From positions 99,654 to 163,653 of the forward strand of contig CAYGOV010000010.1 of NCBI GenBank assembly GCA_964351625.1: a DNA stretch of 64,000 bases. The letters run 5' to 3'. A program made the translations under genes and the position numbers. Positions within the stretch are counted from its first letter, which is position 1. Each line of letters opens with the position of its first letter. This stretch comes from Marinoscillum sp964351625 (lineage in GTDB: Bacteria; Bacteroidota; Bacteroidia; Cytophagales; Cyclobacteriaceae). This document shows positions 25,451 through 35,632 of the stretch, one piece after another. The notes beneath the pieces are model-generated. The model ran no database searches. It worked only from the letters and a program-made list of their open reading frames with translations, and was not told the DNA's origin.

Positions 25451-25484
25451 AAGTTTGATTCAATGATATTATTGAATCAAACTT
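25451..25484. terminator. Perfect 14-bp inverted repeat, possible terminator of the SPFH gene
   Basis: AAGTTTGATTCAAT-GATATT-ATTGAATCAAACTT. It lies 39 bp beyond the SPFH stop on the - strand. There is no T tract on either side, so the stem may act as an RNA stabiliser or terminator, or as a protein-binding palindrome. Confidence 0.45.
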
Positions 25485-25522
25485 CAACCTAAGCACGTCA
25501 ATAGAAGGGCTAATTATGCTCG

Positions 25523-26845
25523 TTATTTCTTGCCTGTACCAGTACTTTGGAGCTGTTTGGCCATAGCTGCACCGATTAAGCTTTCCAGCGGTGTGCCTCC
25601 TTTTTCATTTCCACCGATGATCATTGTTTCAGGGAATTTGATTTTGGCTATCTCTGCAGCTATTCGGATGTCACGGTCGAGCTCCATTCTGAGTCTTACT
25701 TCTGGTGTGATACCAGCTGTAACTTTCTTGGAGATCTCATAGGCCTCAGCATCTGCTTGGACCTTCTTTTTCATTGCATGAAGTTTCTCTGTTTCTAGGG
25801 CAATGGCTGCTAGTTTTTTGTTGGTCTCTTCTTGCTTCAGTAAGGTTTCTATAGCTATCAATGCCTTCACTTGTTCCTTCTCTTGGGCAACACGCTCCGC
25901 CGCTTTGTCACGTTCTCCCTCAGCGATGATTCGCTGCTGAGCATCTTTAGCAGTTTCTACTTTTTGCTGCTCCAGCTGTCTTTTAGCAGATTCATCACGC
26001 TGTGCTTCAAGGCGTTGTTTGAAGGTTGCCTCGAGCTCTATATTGTCTACGATCACTTGAGATACGATAATGTTGTTTTCGCTCAACTCATGTTTGATCC
26101 TTTTTGGAAGGCCATTTTCGAGGATTTTTCTCACCTCATAAGAAGTTTTAATCTCCTTTATAGTTCTGTTTTCTCTTTGTATGTCAGAAAAAACCGTATC
26201 CCTTTTTTCAAGTTTTTGAACTGCGTATGCACCGTCTTTGAGTTGCTCCTCGTATGCCTGACGGAAACTCTGGGCTTCACCAGAAATGTAATCTTGTGCG
26301 GCAAACATGTAAGCCGTATTTACGAGTTGTTCTTTCACTGTAGGAACTATGGTGTTGTTCACTAGATTGCTCATGGTTCTGAATTTCACCGCAAGGTTGA
26401 TGAAACTCTCTTCGTCTCTTGGCAATTCGAATCTTGTAGAAACAAACCCAGATGCTGTCACTTGATCAATAAAACGTAGGGAGATAGGTTTCATGATTCC
26501 CTCCACTTCACGACTATCTACTTCTATTCCTTGGCCTACCACTTTCACATCGATGAACTTTTGCCAAGTATCAATTTTCGCAAAACCTCTCCATTTCAGT
26601 CCTTGCTCCATCACTGCACTCATTCGTCCGGTTGGATATACTAATAAGTAATTGAATCCGCGATCTGCAAAGAAGAACAATGAATTAAGTAGCATCAGAA
26701 CAATACCAACTATGGCGATGAAGATACCCTGACTTGTTTTGAACCTTTTCATCCAAGCCAATGACGGAGAAGTTATATCTAGTTTAGAAATAAAAAGGAC
26801 CGCCAACCCGATCGCAAGCACGAAAAAACCAAGTGTAACAAACAT
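25523..26845 (-). CDS. SPFH/band-7 (prohibitin-like) membrane protein
   Basis: 440 residues. Two N-terminal membrane helices (about 2-22 and 38-60) are followed by an SPFH core (~65-250, 'FADRGFNYLLVYPTGRMS', then 'VKFRTMSNLVNNTIVPTVKE' and 'LSENNIIVSQVIVDNIEL'). A long Ala/Glu/Lys-rich coiled coil (~255-370, 'QRLEAQRDESAKRQLEQQK') comes next, then a short flexible tail. Such proteins form large ring-like scaffolds in the inner membrane that organise proteases or lipids. No NfeD-type partner is next to it. It follows tamB-tamL on the same strand, 166 bp downstream, with its own palindromic upstream region. Confidence 0.88.
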   Translation of the reverse strand: MFVTLGFFVLAIGLAVLFISKLDITSPSLAWMKRFKTSQGIFIAIVGIVLMLLNSLFFFADRGFNYLLVYPTGRMSAVMEQGLKWRGFAKIDTWQKFIDVKVVGQGIEVDSREVEGIMKPISLRFIDQVTASGFVSTRFELPRDEESFINLAVKFRTMSNLVNNTIVPTVKEQLVNTAYMFAAQDYISGEAQSFRQAYEEQLKDGAYAVQKLEKRDTVFSDIQRENRTIKEIKTSYEVRKILENGLPKRIKHELSENNIIVSQVIVDNIELEATFKQRLEAQRDESAKRQLEQQKVETAKDAQQRIIAEGERDKAAERVAQEKEQVKALIAIETLLKQEETNKKLAAIALETEKLHAMKKKVQADAEAYEISKKVTAGITPEVRLRMELDRDIRIAAEIAKIKFPETMIIGGNEKGGTPLESLIGAAMAKQLQSTGTGKK

Positions 26846-26929
26846 AAAAGTGAAATTGAAGGTGGATTAAATTGATTTTAGTTTGTCTAAAATTATCAAA
26901 AAAGTTGAGAATTGTAGGTTTGAAGGAAG

Positions 26930-26947
26930 TTTGATTAATTAATCAAA
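26930..26947. repeat. Perfect 18-bp palindrome between tamL and the SPFH gene
   Basis: TTTGATTAATTAATCAAA, 85 bp before the SPFH start. It contains TTGAT/ATCAA half-sites but 6 bp apart rather than 4, so it is not a standard Fnr site. It is either a terminator remnant of tamL or an operator of another protein. Confidence 0.4.
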
Positions 26948-27011
26948 GTGAAAATAGTTGCAGATCACTGATTGTTAGTCTCATTTCATCAATATGGAAC
27001 TAGACTCAGTA

Positions 27012-29267
27012 TCAGAAAGGATAACCAATGGCAAAGTTGAAGACTGGAGCAAACTCAGGGCTGAGTGTTGTCCAAGGCTTTTTGAGTGGAGTGGCCAAGT
27101 CAAGCCTTATCACGAAGTTTTGAATATCCACTCGCAAACCTATCCCAGAGCCAATTGCTAGCTCTTTCATGAAGTTGGAGCTAAACTTACTTCCGGGCAA
27201 GTCTGTGTTTTCATTGATGAGCCACACGTTACCTGCATCCATAAACACGGCTCCTTTGAAGAAACTATATATCGGGAATCTATACTCGAGGTTTCCTTCG
27301 AGTCGAATGTCTCCCGCCTGATCGAAAAAAGAACCAGTATCACCATCTTTTGGCTGGTAAGTGCCAGGCCCAATGGAGCGAATCCTAAAAGCTCTTACGC
27401 TATATGGCCCACCAGAAAAGTATTGTTTTGAATAGGGCAGACTTACAGAGTTTCCGTAAGGATAGCCCGCTCCCGCAAAGATTCTACCCACGAGCTTTTG
27501 CGATCCTGTGATACGATAATGATATCTCAAATCTAGATCTGTCTTGAAGTATTGTGCAAACTCTTGACCTAGGAATGTCGCTAGGCCATCGCTAGTTGTA
27601 GCGTTACTCAGGAGGTTAAGCCCATTTCCTGCTATATCGGTGAAAATGGACAAATAGATTGGATTGGTCTTTTTTGGATTGGTGAGTTCATTGTAGGTAA
27701 ACGTGTAGGTAAGCCCTGCTATAAACTGTTGGTCAAAACTTGATTTTAAAAAGGCATTTTCTCCCAAGATCTTATCAAACTCAGAGGTTGTATTAGAGAG
27801 TTTCACAAAATTGATCGAGATGGGAGTAAGCTCATGGTAGATGTGCTTGCTAGCTTTCCAGCTGTAGCCAAAGGTGGTGAGCACAGAGTTGAGTTGGTAG
27901 AGTTTACTTCTATTGAGAAACTCGACTGCTGCGCTAATATTGGTTTTCGGTACAGAGTATTTGAAGTTTGCTTTGAGGTCTATAGGAAAGAGGAGGTGCG
28001 GGACAGTGAGCTGACTTTTCAGCCCCAGCTGAGTACTGCTCAGTCCAGCAGATGCTTGATTGGTGATCTGTCTTTCATAGCCTACATTTCCAGTGAAACT
28101 GAGTATTTCACCACCTTGAAAGAGGTTCCTGTTGGTGTAGGAGAGTGCCAAGCCCGGACCCACAAAGTTGTTGGATTTGGAGACAGCCTGAAGCTCCGCC
28201 CGAACAGAGCGCTTGCTCAAAGGAGAGAGCGCTATGAAAGCTTTCAAATGCCCCAATGTGTCGGTATCAGCAACAGGATGGAGGTTGTCATATCGAATGT
28301 TAATGTATCGATACGTGCCAATGGAAGAAAGACGATCGCTTGTCAATGCAGAAGCTCGCGCACTGTATCGCTCCCCTTTGTTGATGAGTAAGTAGGTGGA
28401 AAGTCTGTCAGGTCTGAAGAAGATTTCATCTTGCACATAGGCCACACTATCCACATAAGTAGTGTCGTTGGTTTTTGTAGCGTCGTTCAGTCCATAGTTT
28501 GGGTAAACCACAATTTCCGAGACATTGTATGGAACCACCGATTTTCGTGGCACATCATCTTTTAAGCGCAGATAGAGGTCAAACTCCTTGGTCTCATACT
28601 TATTGGTGTCTGCCTCAAAAATCAGGAAGTCTGCATTGAAGTTGTAGTAGCCTCTCATCTTCAAATACGCGTCTATTCTATCTCTTTCTTCCTTGAATCG
28701 ATCCAAGCTAAATCGCAAACCTGGTTTGATATCCGTTTCTTCAAAAGCCTCTCTTATAATCCCATGAACGGCTAGCGAATCTCCCAGTATTTCATAGTTT
28801 CTCAAACGATAGGGTTCACTCACGTTGACTATATATTTTACGCTAGCAGATTGCTCTTTTTCATTGACTTTACTTGTTAGCTCACTTCTATAGAAACCTC
28901 GATTTTCCAATCGGTTGAGAATGAGTTCTTCTGTGCGGCTCACGTTGATATCTGATAAGTAAACGGGTTTCTCCCCAAACCTCTTGTTAACGAACTTATT
29001 GATAAAACCTGACTTACCTGTCTGAGCCTTATAGTAGGCATGGAGTCCGATTTTCATTCCTATAAAACTGCTGTTTGGCGTAGGTCGCAGCAGACTTTGC
29101 AGCTCATCGTTTACTTCAGACAAGTTCTTAATTTTTTCGTCTGAGGTAAGTTTCAAAGTACCAGCCTCATAGAGTTTTTCTCCCGTAGGAACGTACTTGC
29201 TCACACTGCATGCACTGAGCAAGAAGCTGATAATGATCGTCGATATGATATTGCGCGCGCTAATCAC
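27012..29267 (-). CDS. tamL: TamL-like outer-membrane lipoprotein (BamA/TamA superfamily)
   Basis: 751 residues. The start has a lipobox (SFLLSACS, Cys at about 20), so this Omp85 protein is lipidated, the mark of Bacteroidota TamL as opposed to TamA. POTRA-like modules occupy ~25-300 ('YLSDINVSRTEELILNRLENRG', 'GDSLAVHGIIREAFEETDIKPG'). The C-terminal half is a 16-strand-type barrel with 'YFSGGPYSVRAFRIRSIGPG', the VRGF-like lid-lock motif (here VRAF), and 'GDIRLEGNLEYRFPI', ending in Phe (AIGYPF). It works with TamB in moving lipids or proteins to the outer membrane. The start overlaps the end of tamB by 4 bp (ATGA). Confidence 0.9.
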   Translation of the reverse strand: MISARNIISTIIISFLLSACSVSKYVPTGEKLYEAGTLKLTSDEKIKNLSEVNDELQSLLRPTPNSSFIGMKIGLHAYYKAQTGKSGFINKFVNKRFGEKPVYLSDINVSRTEELILNRLENRGFYRSELTSKVNEKEQSASVKYIVNVSEPYRLRNYEILGDSLAVHGIIREAFEETDIKPGLRFSLDRFKEERDRIDAYLKMRGYYNFNADFLIFEADTNKYETKEFDLYLRLKDDVPRKSVVPYNVSEIVVYPNYGLNDATKTNDTTYVDSVAYVQDEIFFRPDRLSTYLLINKGERYSARASALTSDRLSSIGTYRYINIRYDNLHPVADTDTLGHLKAFIALSPLSKRSVRAELQAVSKSNNFVGPGLALSYTNRNLFQGGEILSFTGNVGYERQITNQASAGLSSTQLGLKSQLTVPHLLFPIDLKANFKYSVPKTNISAAVEFLNRSKLYQLNSVLTTFGYSWKASKHIYHELTPISINFVKLSNTTSEFDKILGENAFLKSSFDQQFIAGLTYTFTYNELTNPKKTNPIYLSIFTDIAGNGLNLLSNATTSDGLATFLGQEFAQYFKTDLDLRYHYRITGSQKLVGRIFAGAGYPYGNSVSLPYSKQYFSGGPYSVRAFRIRSIGPGTYQPKDGDTGSFFDQAGDIRLEGNLEYRFPIYSFFKGAVFMDAGNVWLINENTDLPGSKFSSNFMKELAIGSGIGLRVDIQNFVIRLDLATPLKKPWTTLSPEFAPVFNFAIGYPF

Positions 29268-32200
29268 TTTTTGCTATTATTTGAAGTTTGAGATACGTCT
29301 GCTTTTCCCGCAGTTTCATCAAACAGCTCTTTGAACTTATTGAACTCTCTATTAAAAATGAGGGCAATCCCCGTGACAATCAACTGCCCATCAATGATGC
29401 TAGTAAATTCATTTTTGCGGTAGCCTTTGAGTCGATATCTGCCATTTTCCGTAAGGAGATATTCCAAACTCACATTACCAATAAGTGGCGTTCCTTCTTC
29501 AGTCGTTTGTCCACTTCCTTCCACGCCAACTTCACTTCCTACCTGCACAATTAGTCGCTCATCGAAGAGTTTCTTACTGGCGCTCACATCTACTGCTGTC
29601 CTGCTTTCTCCGGTGCTGGTCTGGTCAGCGGTATAGCTATTTACTCCGAAGTTTAGCTCAAAGCCAGTTTCTCCAAGGAGCTTTTGCGAAAAGGCATTGA
29701 GTTGGCCCGAAAGCACTTTGCTCACGTTGTTTCTGGCGATGGCTTCAGCACCTCCTGAGCTACCATCACTACCAGAGGCAGGGAAAAATCGACTAAGCAC
29801 CAGCAGAGAAAACACTTGCTTATTGAGTGCCGTCTCATCCTGATTGAGCTGCTCTACTTTGCCGTAAACTTCACCTCCTAGTGAGCCGCGGGCTGCTTCT
29901 GGCATACCCAGACCGAAAGAAATAACAGGCTCTAGCAGCGCTCCATCCACGTAGAGATAGACCATGAAAGGTAGCCGAGCGTTGAATTTATTCGTGGTGG
30001 AAGCATCAGCACTGGAAGTGGTGGTTGCCATGAGTGGAGCAGGGGACGTCTCTATATTGTAGAGTGCTGTGACATCTAGCTGTGCGCCCAAAGGATCGCC
30101 ACTCCATGTGATCACACTCTCAGGTGAGATGGAAAATTCTCGTTTGACCAAACCGTACAAGCTGGCTTTGTAGTGTCCGCTATTGACCTCATATCTTCCA
30201 GCAAGTGTGGTGCGGCCTGATGGTTCTAGACCAATAGTGAAATCGCCTCTTCCTGACACCTCAAAGTTGTCACCGCTCCGTTCGTCGATTAAGACCCTAA
30301 ATACAGCGTAGTTGTCGACTGAGAGGTTGGCAAAGAGGTCTATTCCCGTCAAATCTGCAGTAGTTTCATTTCCACAAGATCTAGTAATGATTTCATCAGG
30401 ATTTTCTTTGTTGACGAAGACCACCACACCTTCTCGCTCCACCAAACTCAGCTGGGATTCAGGAACCATCACTGTGAGATCAGATCCTTTATTTACACTC
30501 AGATCACCACGTATTACTGGGATATCTACTGAGCCTGTGATAGCTAAGTCGGCACTTAAAAACACGCTTCCGTAAAACAATTCATTTTCACCCTTCTTTG
30601 CATTCACTGCTTGGAAGTTGTCTGCATCCAGCCTTAGGTCCAAAGTTGGGTTGATGAGGCTGCTCGTTAGAATGTCTCCATCCAGTCTGAACGTATTGGC
30701 GCTGGCATCTGCAATGGTGAATTCCTCAAAATGCAAACCATCATTGTCAATCGCCAAGGATTCATTACCAAGTTTGAAAAATGAATTGACTGCAGTAACT
30801 GTCAATCCAATATCATTGAACTTGAAATCACCAGAATAGACCGGATTATCTAGACTCCCGGAAAGCCGCATTTCAGCAGCTATGCTACCACTTGCATCTG
30901 CTATAGCGCCATCAGAAAATCCCTCAACAAGACTCATTTTGAGTTTTTCTAAGTTAAAGTCAAGCTCAAATTCGGGTCCGGTTTCTAAAGCGGTATAGCT
31001 ACCAATCAGGTTGAGATTAATCGGTTCTCCAAATACAGCAAGGCTAAAATCATAGTTACTTCCATCTTTGGAAAGCCCTTCTAGCGTCAAAGTTCCCATT
31101 TTATTTCCCATCACTTCTAGCTGAGTCATTTTGAGATCGGCTTCTAGTCCGGTTTTCCTAAAAGGATCTATGATCGATGTATTGCCAGAGATAATTCCTT
31201 TGACCAGTCCTGTTTCCGAATTGAAGAAACTTGTAAAAGTGCTGAGCTTGAAGTTGGAGAAGATGAGATCAATTATGTCTGTTTCTTCATCGTTCTTGGT
31301 GTTCTCTAGCCTCAGTTCCTGCTGATCATTGGAGAGCACAAAGTTTTCAAAATTCACATAGTTAGACGCCAAGTGGATGCCGTTGTTAGAAGGGATTTCC
31401 CAAAGCTCCTTGTTGAAAATCAACTCCGAAGGATTGACGTGAAAGATCGTTGTGTCTTTATTTAAGCTAATCTCAGATTGGACATGAAAGAGTTTTTCAC
31501 TTTCCTCAATGGCTAAAAAGTCAACAAATAAAGTATCGTTTTTCACTTCTCCTTTGAAGGCAGTTTGTCCAATAGTTATCGCACCAGAGGTGATGCTCGT
31601 CCAGGTCAAACTGAAGTCTGCCTGCTGTGTACCAGCAACTAAGTCAAATTTTAAGCTATCCAAAGTGCTTTCCCCATATTGGATGAAAGGCGCCAGAAAG
31701 TGGGCAGTGAGCGAGTCGCTAGCTTCATCAAAAACTACCGACATGAAGATGGAATCAAACTGCTGGAGCGATTCCAACAGGATCTCGTCCAGTAGCGGAT
31801 CTTCTCTCAGTACAAAATTCATGTGCATGGTTGCTGGTTTACTGACTGTATCAGAGGCCATGGGTTCGCCCAAATAGGTCTGAAACTGGCGACCGAGCGC
31901 AGCGAGGAGTTCTTCCGGAGAGGTGTTGGATACCAGATCGATATCCAGCAGATCGCTAGTCAGCTTTAGATTGGTGCTGTCATTTCTCACTCTTACTTTG
32001 GTCTGCAGCGCACCGAATGGGTAGGAGTTTCGATCATAGACTACCAATCCATCATTGAGGCTCAGCGCTGCATCGAAGCTTTCAGAAGTTCCCTCGAAAC
32101 TTCCCTTGAGTAGAAATTTTATTCTAATATCACGCTCAGTAAGTCCAAGCTCTGCCAAAGCAGCGCCTTGGACATCTAGTATGAGTTCTACTCTCGGTGA

Positions 32201-34303
32201 AAGCGTATCCAAAATTATGACTGATTGCAACGAAGCGTTGAGGATGCTGTCTTGATAGCTGATCAAAACAGTCGCTTTACCATTGTTGATATCACCCGAG
32301 AGTTGAAGGTCACGGAGGTCTGTGTTTTTGTATCCGACCTTTTGAAAATCTGATTCGATCGTTCCACTAAGCGTATTTAGCGTGGTTCCGCTTCCGCTGG
32401 CCTTTAGTGTCATTGACAGGTTGTTGAGGTCACTATTGTCAAGGGCCTTGCCTAGCTGAAGTTCGGTGATTTTCACGGAAGTATTGAACACTACACTATC
32501 TGTGTCTGCATAGGCTAGCTCCATTTCAATGTTACCTAGTGCAGATTTCAGCGAGAGCTGAGAATTAAGCTGGTTTGGATTGCCAGAGAAGCTTCCGACC
32601 AGATTGAGCCATTCGGGAATGTAAGTAGCGCTATCCAAAGACGGGAGAAATCTACGAATACTCTTGGCAGTGGAAGAGATTTCAATTTTGGGTAGGTCAA
32701 CAAAGCGCAGGGTTGAGTCCAATAGATATCTCGCAGTACCTTGGAGATTCATTTTAGTAGCACCCCATTGGATTTCAAATTTTGGAAGGGAGATTTGAGC
32801 AAGCGATCCTTCAAGTAATACGTTTCCTCTCAAGTCACTCAGGGTGGATGACTTTACCGTTGGGTCATTCCTCAGCTCTGGCGCAAAATAGAAAGCGTCT
32901 TTTGCATTGAGCGAAAATGATTCGAGCAGGAGACTGACATTCATCTGCTCAACACCTCCATCCATGAGCACATCAATATTTGGATAAGCGAGTTGAATAT
33001 TTCCCTCGAGTTGGTTGTTGGTTGTCTCGAAGATTAGGTCTTTGATTTTGATCTGCTCGTCATTTAAAGAGAACTTCCCTGCAAGCTCATTAAATGCGAA
33101 ACCGCTGCGATCAGTTCCGCTGATGTTTTGGAGATCAAATGCCATCTTGCTTGGCTGATATTGAAGATCGCTTAATGCTAAGTTGAGTTTGCTTAGTGCG
33201 ATGTGACTTTGGTCAAATACGTTTTTTTGGCTTAGTTCAGAACTGGTAGTTAGACTAAAAGCATTGTCGTCCAACTCAATTGACTCTACCGATATTTCCC
33301 AGTTCGGCCATTCAAATGGAAGGCGCTCTGTCGAGGCTACTTGATTGGTGTCTGCGGGAGCCATGGATAAATCACTAAAAGCGATAGTGCTCCCAGATAG
33401 ACCTATTTCACTAAGCTTAATGATCTGATTTTCAAGGTCTGCTAGTGAAAGTGCTAGATTAAAATGTCCAATATTAGCGTCCAATAGGAGACTATCTGGC
33501 TTGGATTCATAGACTGCTGCCAGCTCATTGATTTGTAAGTCATTGATATAAATCTGAGGCAATGGAGAAGCGGAGGTGTCTGTAGCTGATGGCTCTGATG
33601 TTGGTAATGCCGCATATTGCAGATAATTGACGTTTGAACGGCTGATGATCAACTCATCCACTCCGAAAATCATGTTTTCTAAGTCAAGTTCTTCCATCTC
33701 CAGATTGAGCTCTGCCAGCTGAAGAGAAGTCTTCATTCCGAGGATTTCATCGTCATAGCTAAGATCAATGTCGCTTAGCTTTACGTGAACTATTTTGATT
33801 TGAGGAGAAGGAGTGGCGGGGTTTTCCGCAGGTTCAGTTGGCACACGCGTGGTGTCCGCATTTGCGAAAGCATTGATAAGGAAGCGGAAATTGAAGTCAC
33901 CTTCAGGTGCTGTACGGTTTACGCTTGCCCTGAGGCCGCTCCAGTTTACATAATTGACATTGATGATCTCTCCCTGAATAAGCGGAAGTAAGGCAACAGA
34001 TACCTCTAGCAACTCACTGTAAATCAAAGTATCGCCTTTCTCATCTTCTAGGTAAACGCCCTTCACCATTAGATTGCCATCAAATGTTAAATACAGCTTT
34101 TCTATTTCTACTACGGTATTGGTTTTGCCAGAGGCGTAGTTCGTGGCTTTGTTAATGATGAATTGCTGGCCCGAAGGACTCCTGATCACCAACACCAACG
34201 AGACAAATAGCACGATCAGACCTGCTATGATCCACGCGAGTATTTTGAGAAGTTTTAAGGTGATATTCGAAATGTCTAGGTGCATGTACCTATCTAAAGG
34301 CAA
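29264..34303 (-). CDS. tamB: TamB-family AsmA-like translocation module protein
   Basis: 1,679 residues. One N-terminal membrane helix (about 15-37) anchors it in the inner membrane. It is followed by ~1,200 residues of repeating amphipathic beta strands and Leu-rich repeats of 'L-x-G-x-L' type ('LQLSGDINNGKATVLISY', 'DFKFNDIGLTVTAVNSFF'). The C-terminal DUF490 domain (~1,230-1,640) contains the stretch around GRTTLAGRYEVNSGHYKASL and a late 'NVSLEYLLTENGRYRLKGYRK'. TamB spans the periplasm as a long hydrophobic groove that moves phospholipids to the outer membrane. It is longer than E. coli TamB (1,259) and normal for Bacteroidota. Coupled to tamL by a 4-bp overlap. Confidence 0.92.
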   Translation of the reverse strand: MPLDRYMHLDISNITLKLLKILAWIIAGLIVLFVSLVLVIRSPSGQQFIINKATNYASGKTNTVVEIEKLYLTFDGNLMVKGVYLEDEKGDTLIYSELLEVSVALLPLIQGEIINVNYVNWSGLRASVNRTAPEGDFNFRFLINAFANADTTRVPTEPAENPATPSPQIKIVHVKLSDIDLSYDDEILGMKTSLQLAELNLEMEELDLENMIFGVDELIISRSNVNYLQYAALPTSEPSATDTSASPLPQIYINDLQINELAAVYESKPDSLLLDANIGHFNLALSLADLENQIIKLSEIGLSGSTIAFSDLSMAPADTNQVASTERLPFEWPNWEISVESIELDDNAFSLTTSSELSQKNVFDQSHIALSKLNLALSDLQYQPSKMAFDLQNISGTDRSGFAFNELAGKFSLNDEQIKIKDLIFETTNNQLEGNIQLAYPNIDVLMDGGVEQMNVSLLLESFSLNAKDAFYFAPELRNDPTVKSSTLSDLRGNVLLEGSLAQISLPKFEIQWGATKMNLQGTARYLLDSTLRFVDLPKIEISSTAKSIRRFLPSLDSATYIPEWLNLVGSFSGNPNQLNSQLSLKSALGNIEMELAYADTDSVVFNTSVKITELQLGKALDNSDLNNLSMTLKASGSGTTLNTLSGTIESDFQKVGYKNTDLRDLQLSGDINNGKATVLISYQDSILNASLQSVIILDTLSPRVELILDVQGAALAELGLTERDIRIKFLLKGSFEGTSESFDAALSLNDGLVVYDRNSYPFGALQTKVRVRNDSTNLKLTSDLLDIDLVSNTSPEELLAALGRQFQTYLGEPMASDTVSKPATMHMNFVLREDPLLDEILLESLQQFDSIFMSVVFDEASDSLTAHFLAPFIQYGESTLDSLKFDLVAGTQQADFSLTWTSITSGAITIGQTAFKGEVKNDTLFVDFLAIEESEKLFHVQSEISLNKDTTIFHVNPSELIFNKELWEIPSNNGIHLASNYVNFENFVLSNDQQELRLENTKNDEETDIIDLIFSNFKLSTFTSFFNSETGLVKGIISGNTSIIDPFRKTGLEADLKMTQLEVMGNKMGTLTLEGLSKDGSNYDFSLAVFGEPINLNLIGSYTALETGPEFELDFNLEKLKMSLVEGFSDGAIADASGSIAAEMRLSGSLDNPVYSGDFKFNDIGLTVTAVNSFFKLGNESLAIDNDGLHFEEFTIADASANTFRLDGDILTSSLINPTLDLRLDADNFQAVNAKKGENELFYGSVFLSADLAITGSVDIPVIRGDLSVNKGSDLTVMVPESQLSLVEREGVVVFVNKENPDEIITRSCGNETTADLTGIDLFANLSVDNYAVFRVLIDERSGDNFEVSGRGDFTIGLEPSGRTTLAGRYEVNSGHYKASLYGLVKREFSISPESVITWSGDPLGAQLDVTALYNIETSPAPLMATTTSSADASTTNKFNARLPFMVYLYVDGALLEPVISFGLGMPEAARGSLGGEVYGKVEQLNQDETALNKQVFSLLVLSRFFPASGSDGSSGGAEAIARNNVSKVLSGQLNAFSQKLLGETGFELNFGVNSYTADQTSTGESRTAVDVSASKKLFDERLIVQVGSEVGVEGSGQTTEEGTPLIGNVSLEYLLTENGRYRLKGYRKNEFTSIIDGQLIVTGIALIFNREFNKFKELFDETAGKADVSQTSNNSKK

Positions 34304-34676
34304 TTAAAAAATGTGACCAACTGTCTCTAAACATTAAAAACGGCCAAGCTGTTTTAGAAATGCCTATTTTCTTAAGGATGATTATTGAAATATATGAGAC
34401 AATAGGATAAGCAGCGGCTATGCAAAGATAAGTAACAAAGTGGTGGTCTTTGTTGAGTGGTTATTGGAATGGGAGCTTGGTGTGGGGGAAGGATGAAAGT
34501 GTAAAAGCTGTCGTCATCTTTAATTAATAGTTTAGAGTGGTACAGCAAGCCGCCATGTCGCGCAAAAAGCTTGTGTTACATGTAATCAGATATATTGATT
34601 ACTGTTGCCGAATCAGAGGATTAATTTTTGAAATTCTAATGGATTAGACGAAAGCACTTAGGTAGCTAATTGCTAG
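34304..34676. other. 373-bp non-coding stretch
   Basis: Upstream of tamB. It holds a perfect inverted repeat GTAATCA-N7-TGATTAC at 34582-34602, possibly a terminator or operator for the broken gene at 34677. No gene or RNA that I recognise. Confidence 0.5.
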
Positions 34677-35083
34677 TTATTGTAAATCACTGACTATTTC
34701 CTTGTTCAGTTGACGATGAGTTCGAATACTCAATATCAATCTTGTGAGTTCGAGTACCATTGTTACAATAATTATGGGTTGATAGAAGTCTGTTGATGTT
34801 AAGTTGTTCAGGGAGGTGAGAAATCCAAACGTTAATACAACAAAAGCTAGTCGTAATAAGAATTGAAAATAGTAAATTTTAATTCCTAGTTTGGATTGGT
34901 AAAATTGAAATAACCTGTTGCAAGAAGAGATAAGATTAAGGAGGACATTAGAACGTTCATGAACCAGAATCCAGAAATCATATTTGTCAAATACTGCCAA
35001 AGGAGATTAGTGACATTCAAAAATGTTATGATATCGCAAATCCCGAAAAATTGCAAGATTCTCTTGTTGACAATATTCTTCAT
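34677..35083 (-). pseudogene. Small membrane protein gene broken by a 1-base deletion
   Basis: Two frames on the - strand join into one four-helix protein of about 134 residues. The first reads from ATG at 35083 to 'LLATGYFNF' and then leaves frame; the second picks up 'YQSKLGIKIYYFQFLLRLAFV' and runs to TAA at 34677. The junction is the run AATTTTACC (34901-34910 on the opposite strand). Adding one T restores GYFNFYQSKLGI with no stop. Homopolymer loss fits either a true mutation or a sequencing error. The protein family is unknown; it is predicted to be in the inner membrane. The surrounding DNA is AT-rich, with no partner gene. Confidence 0.6.
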
Positions 35084-35166
35084 CTCAAGTTTTTGAAGTT
35101 TAATTTATTGGTGTTCATAGCTCTTGATTTCTGCACTTGTGATACATGAAAATAGTCCAAGTCTAA

Positions 35167-35565
35167 TCAACCCAATCCCTCTTTCGGCTCTATCAAGTCT
35201 ATCAAGTTTCCGTAAAGGTCTTCGAAGACCATAGCCTTGCCGAAATCTGCTTGAGTGGGTGGGCGCTTGATTGTCACACCGTAGAGTAGAAGGCTGCCAT
35301 AGTCCCGATCGATGCTGTCTGTATAGAGAAAAAGGAAAACTCGTCCGCCTGTTTGGTTGCCTACGCTACGCTCTTGCTCTTCACCCATAGCTTTGGCTAA
35401 GAGTAAATGACAAGTGTTTTCGCCTGGAGGCGCTACTACCACCCATCTTTTGGTTTCGCTCCGTTTGGTGTCTTCTATGAGCTTGAAGGCCAGCACTTTG
35501 GTATAAAATTCTATTGCCTCGTCATAATCTTTGACCATCAAAGTGATCTGCCCAAGTCTTTGCAT
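35167..35565 (-). CDS. VOC / glyoxalase-like protein
   Basis: 132 residues. 'GQITLMVKDYDEAIEFYTKVLAFKLIED' (residues 5-32) opens the first VOC module, and 'FGKAMVFEDLYGNLIDLIEP' closes the second, with the metal-type Glu/His positions partly kept (E115, H58). This resembles glyoxalase-fold enzymes with an active 'RWVVVAPPGENTCHLLLA' core. Substrate unknown. The gene is alone on its strand. A 7-bp repeat array lies 68 bp upstream of its ATG, in the likely promoter region shared with the divergent helicase gene. Confidence 0.82.
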   Translation of the reverse strand: MQRLGQITLMVKDYDEAIEFYTKVLAFKLIEDTKRSETKRWVVVAPPGENTCHLLLAKAMGEEQERSVGNQTGGRVFLFLYTDSIDRDYGSLLLYGVTIKRPPTQADFGKAMVFEDLYGNLIDLIEPKEGLG

Positions 35566-35632
35566 GTGTGGTAGGTTGGTTTTGGAAGTGGCGAAAATAG
35601 CTCAAAATTGTAAAAGGTTTTGTGCTTGGTGG

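Noticed and set aside
26930..26947. TTGAT/ATCAA palindrome as a third Fnr site
   Set aside because: Half-sites are 6 bp apart, not 4, and no -7 box lies at the right distance.
27834..28391. 185-codon open frame on the + strand across tamL
   Set aside because: It is antisense to a well-supported TamL gene and its product shows no domain, signal or sensible composition.
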